Translations under genes and position numbers: made by a program
Part shown: positions 5,006 through 5,233 of the stretch, piece after piece
Layout: the number at the start of each line of letters is the position of its first letter
Numbering within the stretch: the first letter of the stretch is position 1
Notes under the pieces: model-generated
The model's database searches: none
Told to the model about the DNA's origin: nothing
What the model saw: only the letters and a program-made list of their open reading frames with translations
From: Trueperaceae bacterium
GTDB taxonomy: Bacteria; Deinococcota; Deinococci; Deinococcales; Trueperaceae
Assembly: GCA_029210865.1 (NCBI GenBank)
Contig: JARGGE010000220.1
Coordinates: 1-5,233, forward strand
Direction: 5' to 3'
DNA length: 5,233 nucleotides

Positions 5006-5233
5006 TCAGGGGAGCGCGAGCCGCGCGAGGCGGCCTTGGGCGTCGCACCAGGCGTCGACGTCGCGCCCGAGGGCGGCGCTTGCGGCGCGGCCGGCCTCGA
5101 CCTCGACGTGGAGCGCGGCGGCGTGGACCAGGACCGGCCGCGGGGGCGGCATCCAGACGCCGCCACGGGCGACCCGGCGGGCGACGTCCGGAGGCGACCA
5201 GTCGGCGGCCCAGGTGCGCTTGACGGCGACGAG
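5006..5233 (-). CDS. Unrecognised protein, C-terminal 75 residues (runs off the window)
   Basis: Read on the minus strand, a frame is open from the right edge of the window to a TGA at 5008-5006. It encodes 75 residues beginning LVAVKRTWAADWSPPDV and ending RLARLALP. Of the 75 codons, 71 end in G or C, matching the real genes here. The residue mix is balanced, with tryptophans, valines and leucines and few runs of Arg or Ser, unlike the shadow frames. The middle (VWMPPPRPVLVHAAALHVEVEA broken around residues 26-47) suggests alternating beta strands. No motif or family was recognised, so no function is proposed. It would be transcribed towards the ackA-ROK unit. An internal ATG at 5152-5150 is unlikely to be the start, since coding character continues upstream of it. 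Confidence 0.6.
   Translation of the reverse strand, partial: LVAVKRTWAADWSPPDVARRVARGGVWMPPPRPVLVHAAALHVEVEAGRAASAALGRDVDAWCDAQGRLARLALP

Noticed and set aside
3358..5166. A 602-codon minus-strand frame covering the ROK gene and part of ackA.
   Set aside because: Its sequence is Arg/Ala/Gly-rich and repetitive in style, and it is in a different frame from the plausible minus-strand gene ending at 5006. It is a mirror of the plus-strand codons.

Overview
The window is a very GC-rich (roughly three quarters G+C), gene-dense bacterial chromosomal segment. It holds six genes in a row on the + strand and the tail of a seventh gene on the - strand. Composition, near-universal G/C at third codon positions, overlapping start/stop codons and -10-like TAGNNT boxes right in front of start codons would fit the Deinococcota (possibly a Truepera-like lineage). 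A high-GC actinobacterium cannot be excluded. The assignment is inference from gene sequence style, not from a marker gene.

Layout: (1) bases 1-261, the C-terminus of a WecB-type UDP-GlcNAc 2-epimerase. (2) 258-1193 folP, 1186-1536 folB and 1559-2146 folK, a compact pterin-branch folate cassette coupled to the epimerase by overlapping or nearly touching genes. (3) 2156-2881, a calcineurin-like metallophosphoesterase with a probable leaderless promoter of its own. (4) 2933-4084 ackA (acetate kinase) behind a probable extended -10 promoter and a 42-nt leader with a GC hairpin. (5) 4081-4977, a ROK-family sugar kinase overlapping ackA by the ATGA motif. (6) 5006-5233, the C-terminal part of an unrecognised gene on the - strand, convergent with the ROK kinase.

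How the genes work together: FolB makes 6-hydroxymethyl-dihydropterin, FolK pyrophosphorylates it and FolP joins it to p-aminobenzoate, so three consecutive steps are present. FolE, the dihydroneopterin-triphosphate phosphatase, FolC and FolA are not in the window. AckA and the ROK kinase form a two-gene unit of central carbon metabolism: sugar phosphorylation, and acetyl-phosphate/acetate interconversion with ATP. No pta is visible.

No mobile element, CRISPR array, tRNA, rRNA or clear terminator was seen. Most of the window is ordinary housekeeping DNA and I found no convincing undescribed multi-gene system. The points most worth a second look are the two stop codons that double as the first three bases of -10 boxes, the ROK kinase that has lost all three zinc-ligand cysteines, the ackA leader hairpin, and the phosphoesterase next to a folate cassette that lacks its phosphatase step.
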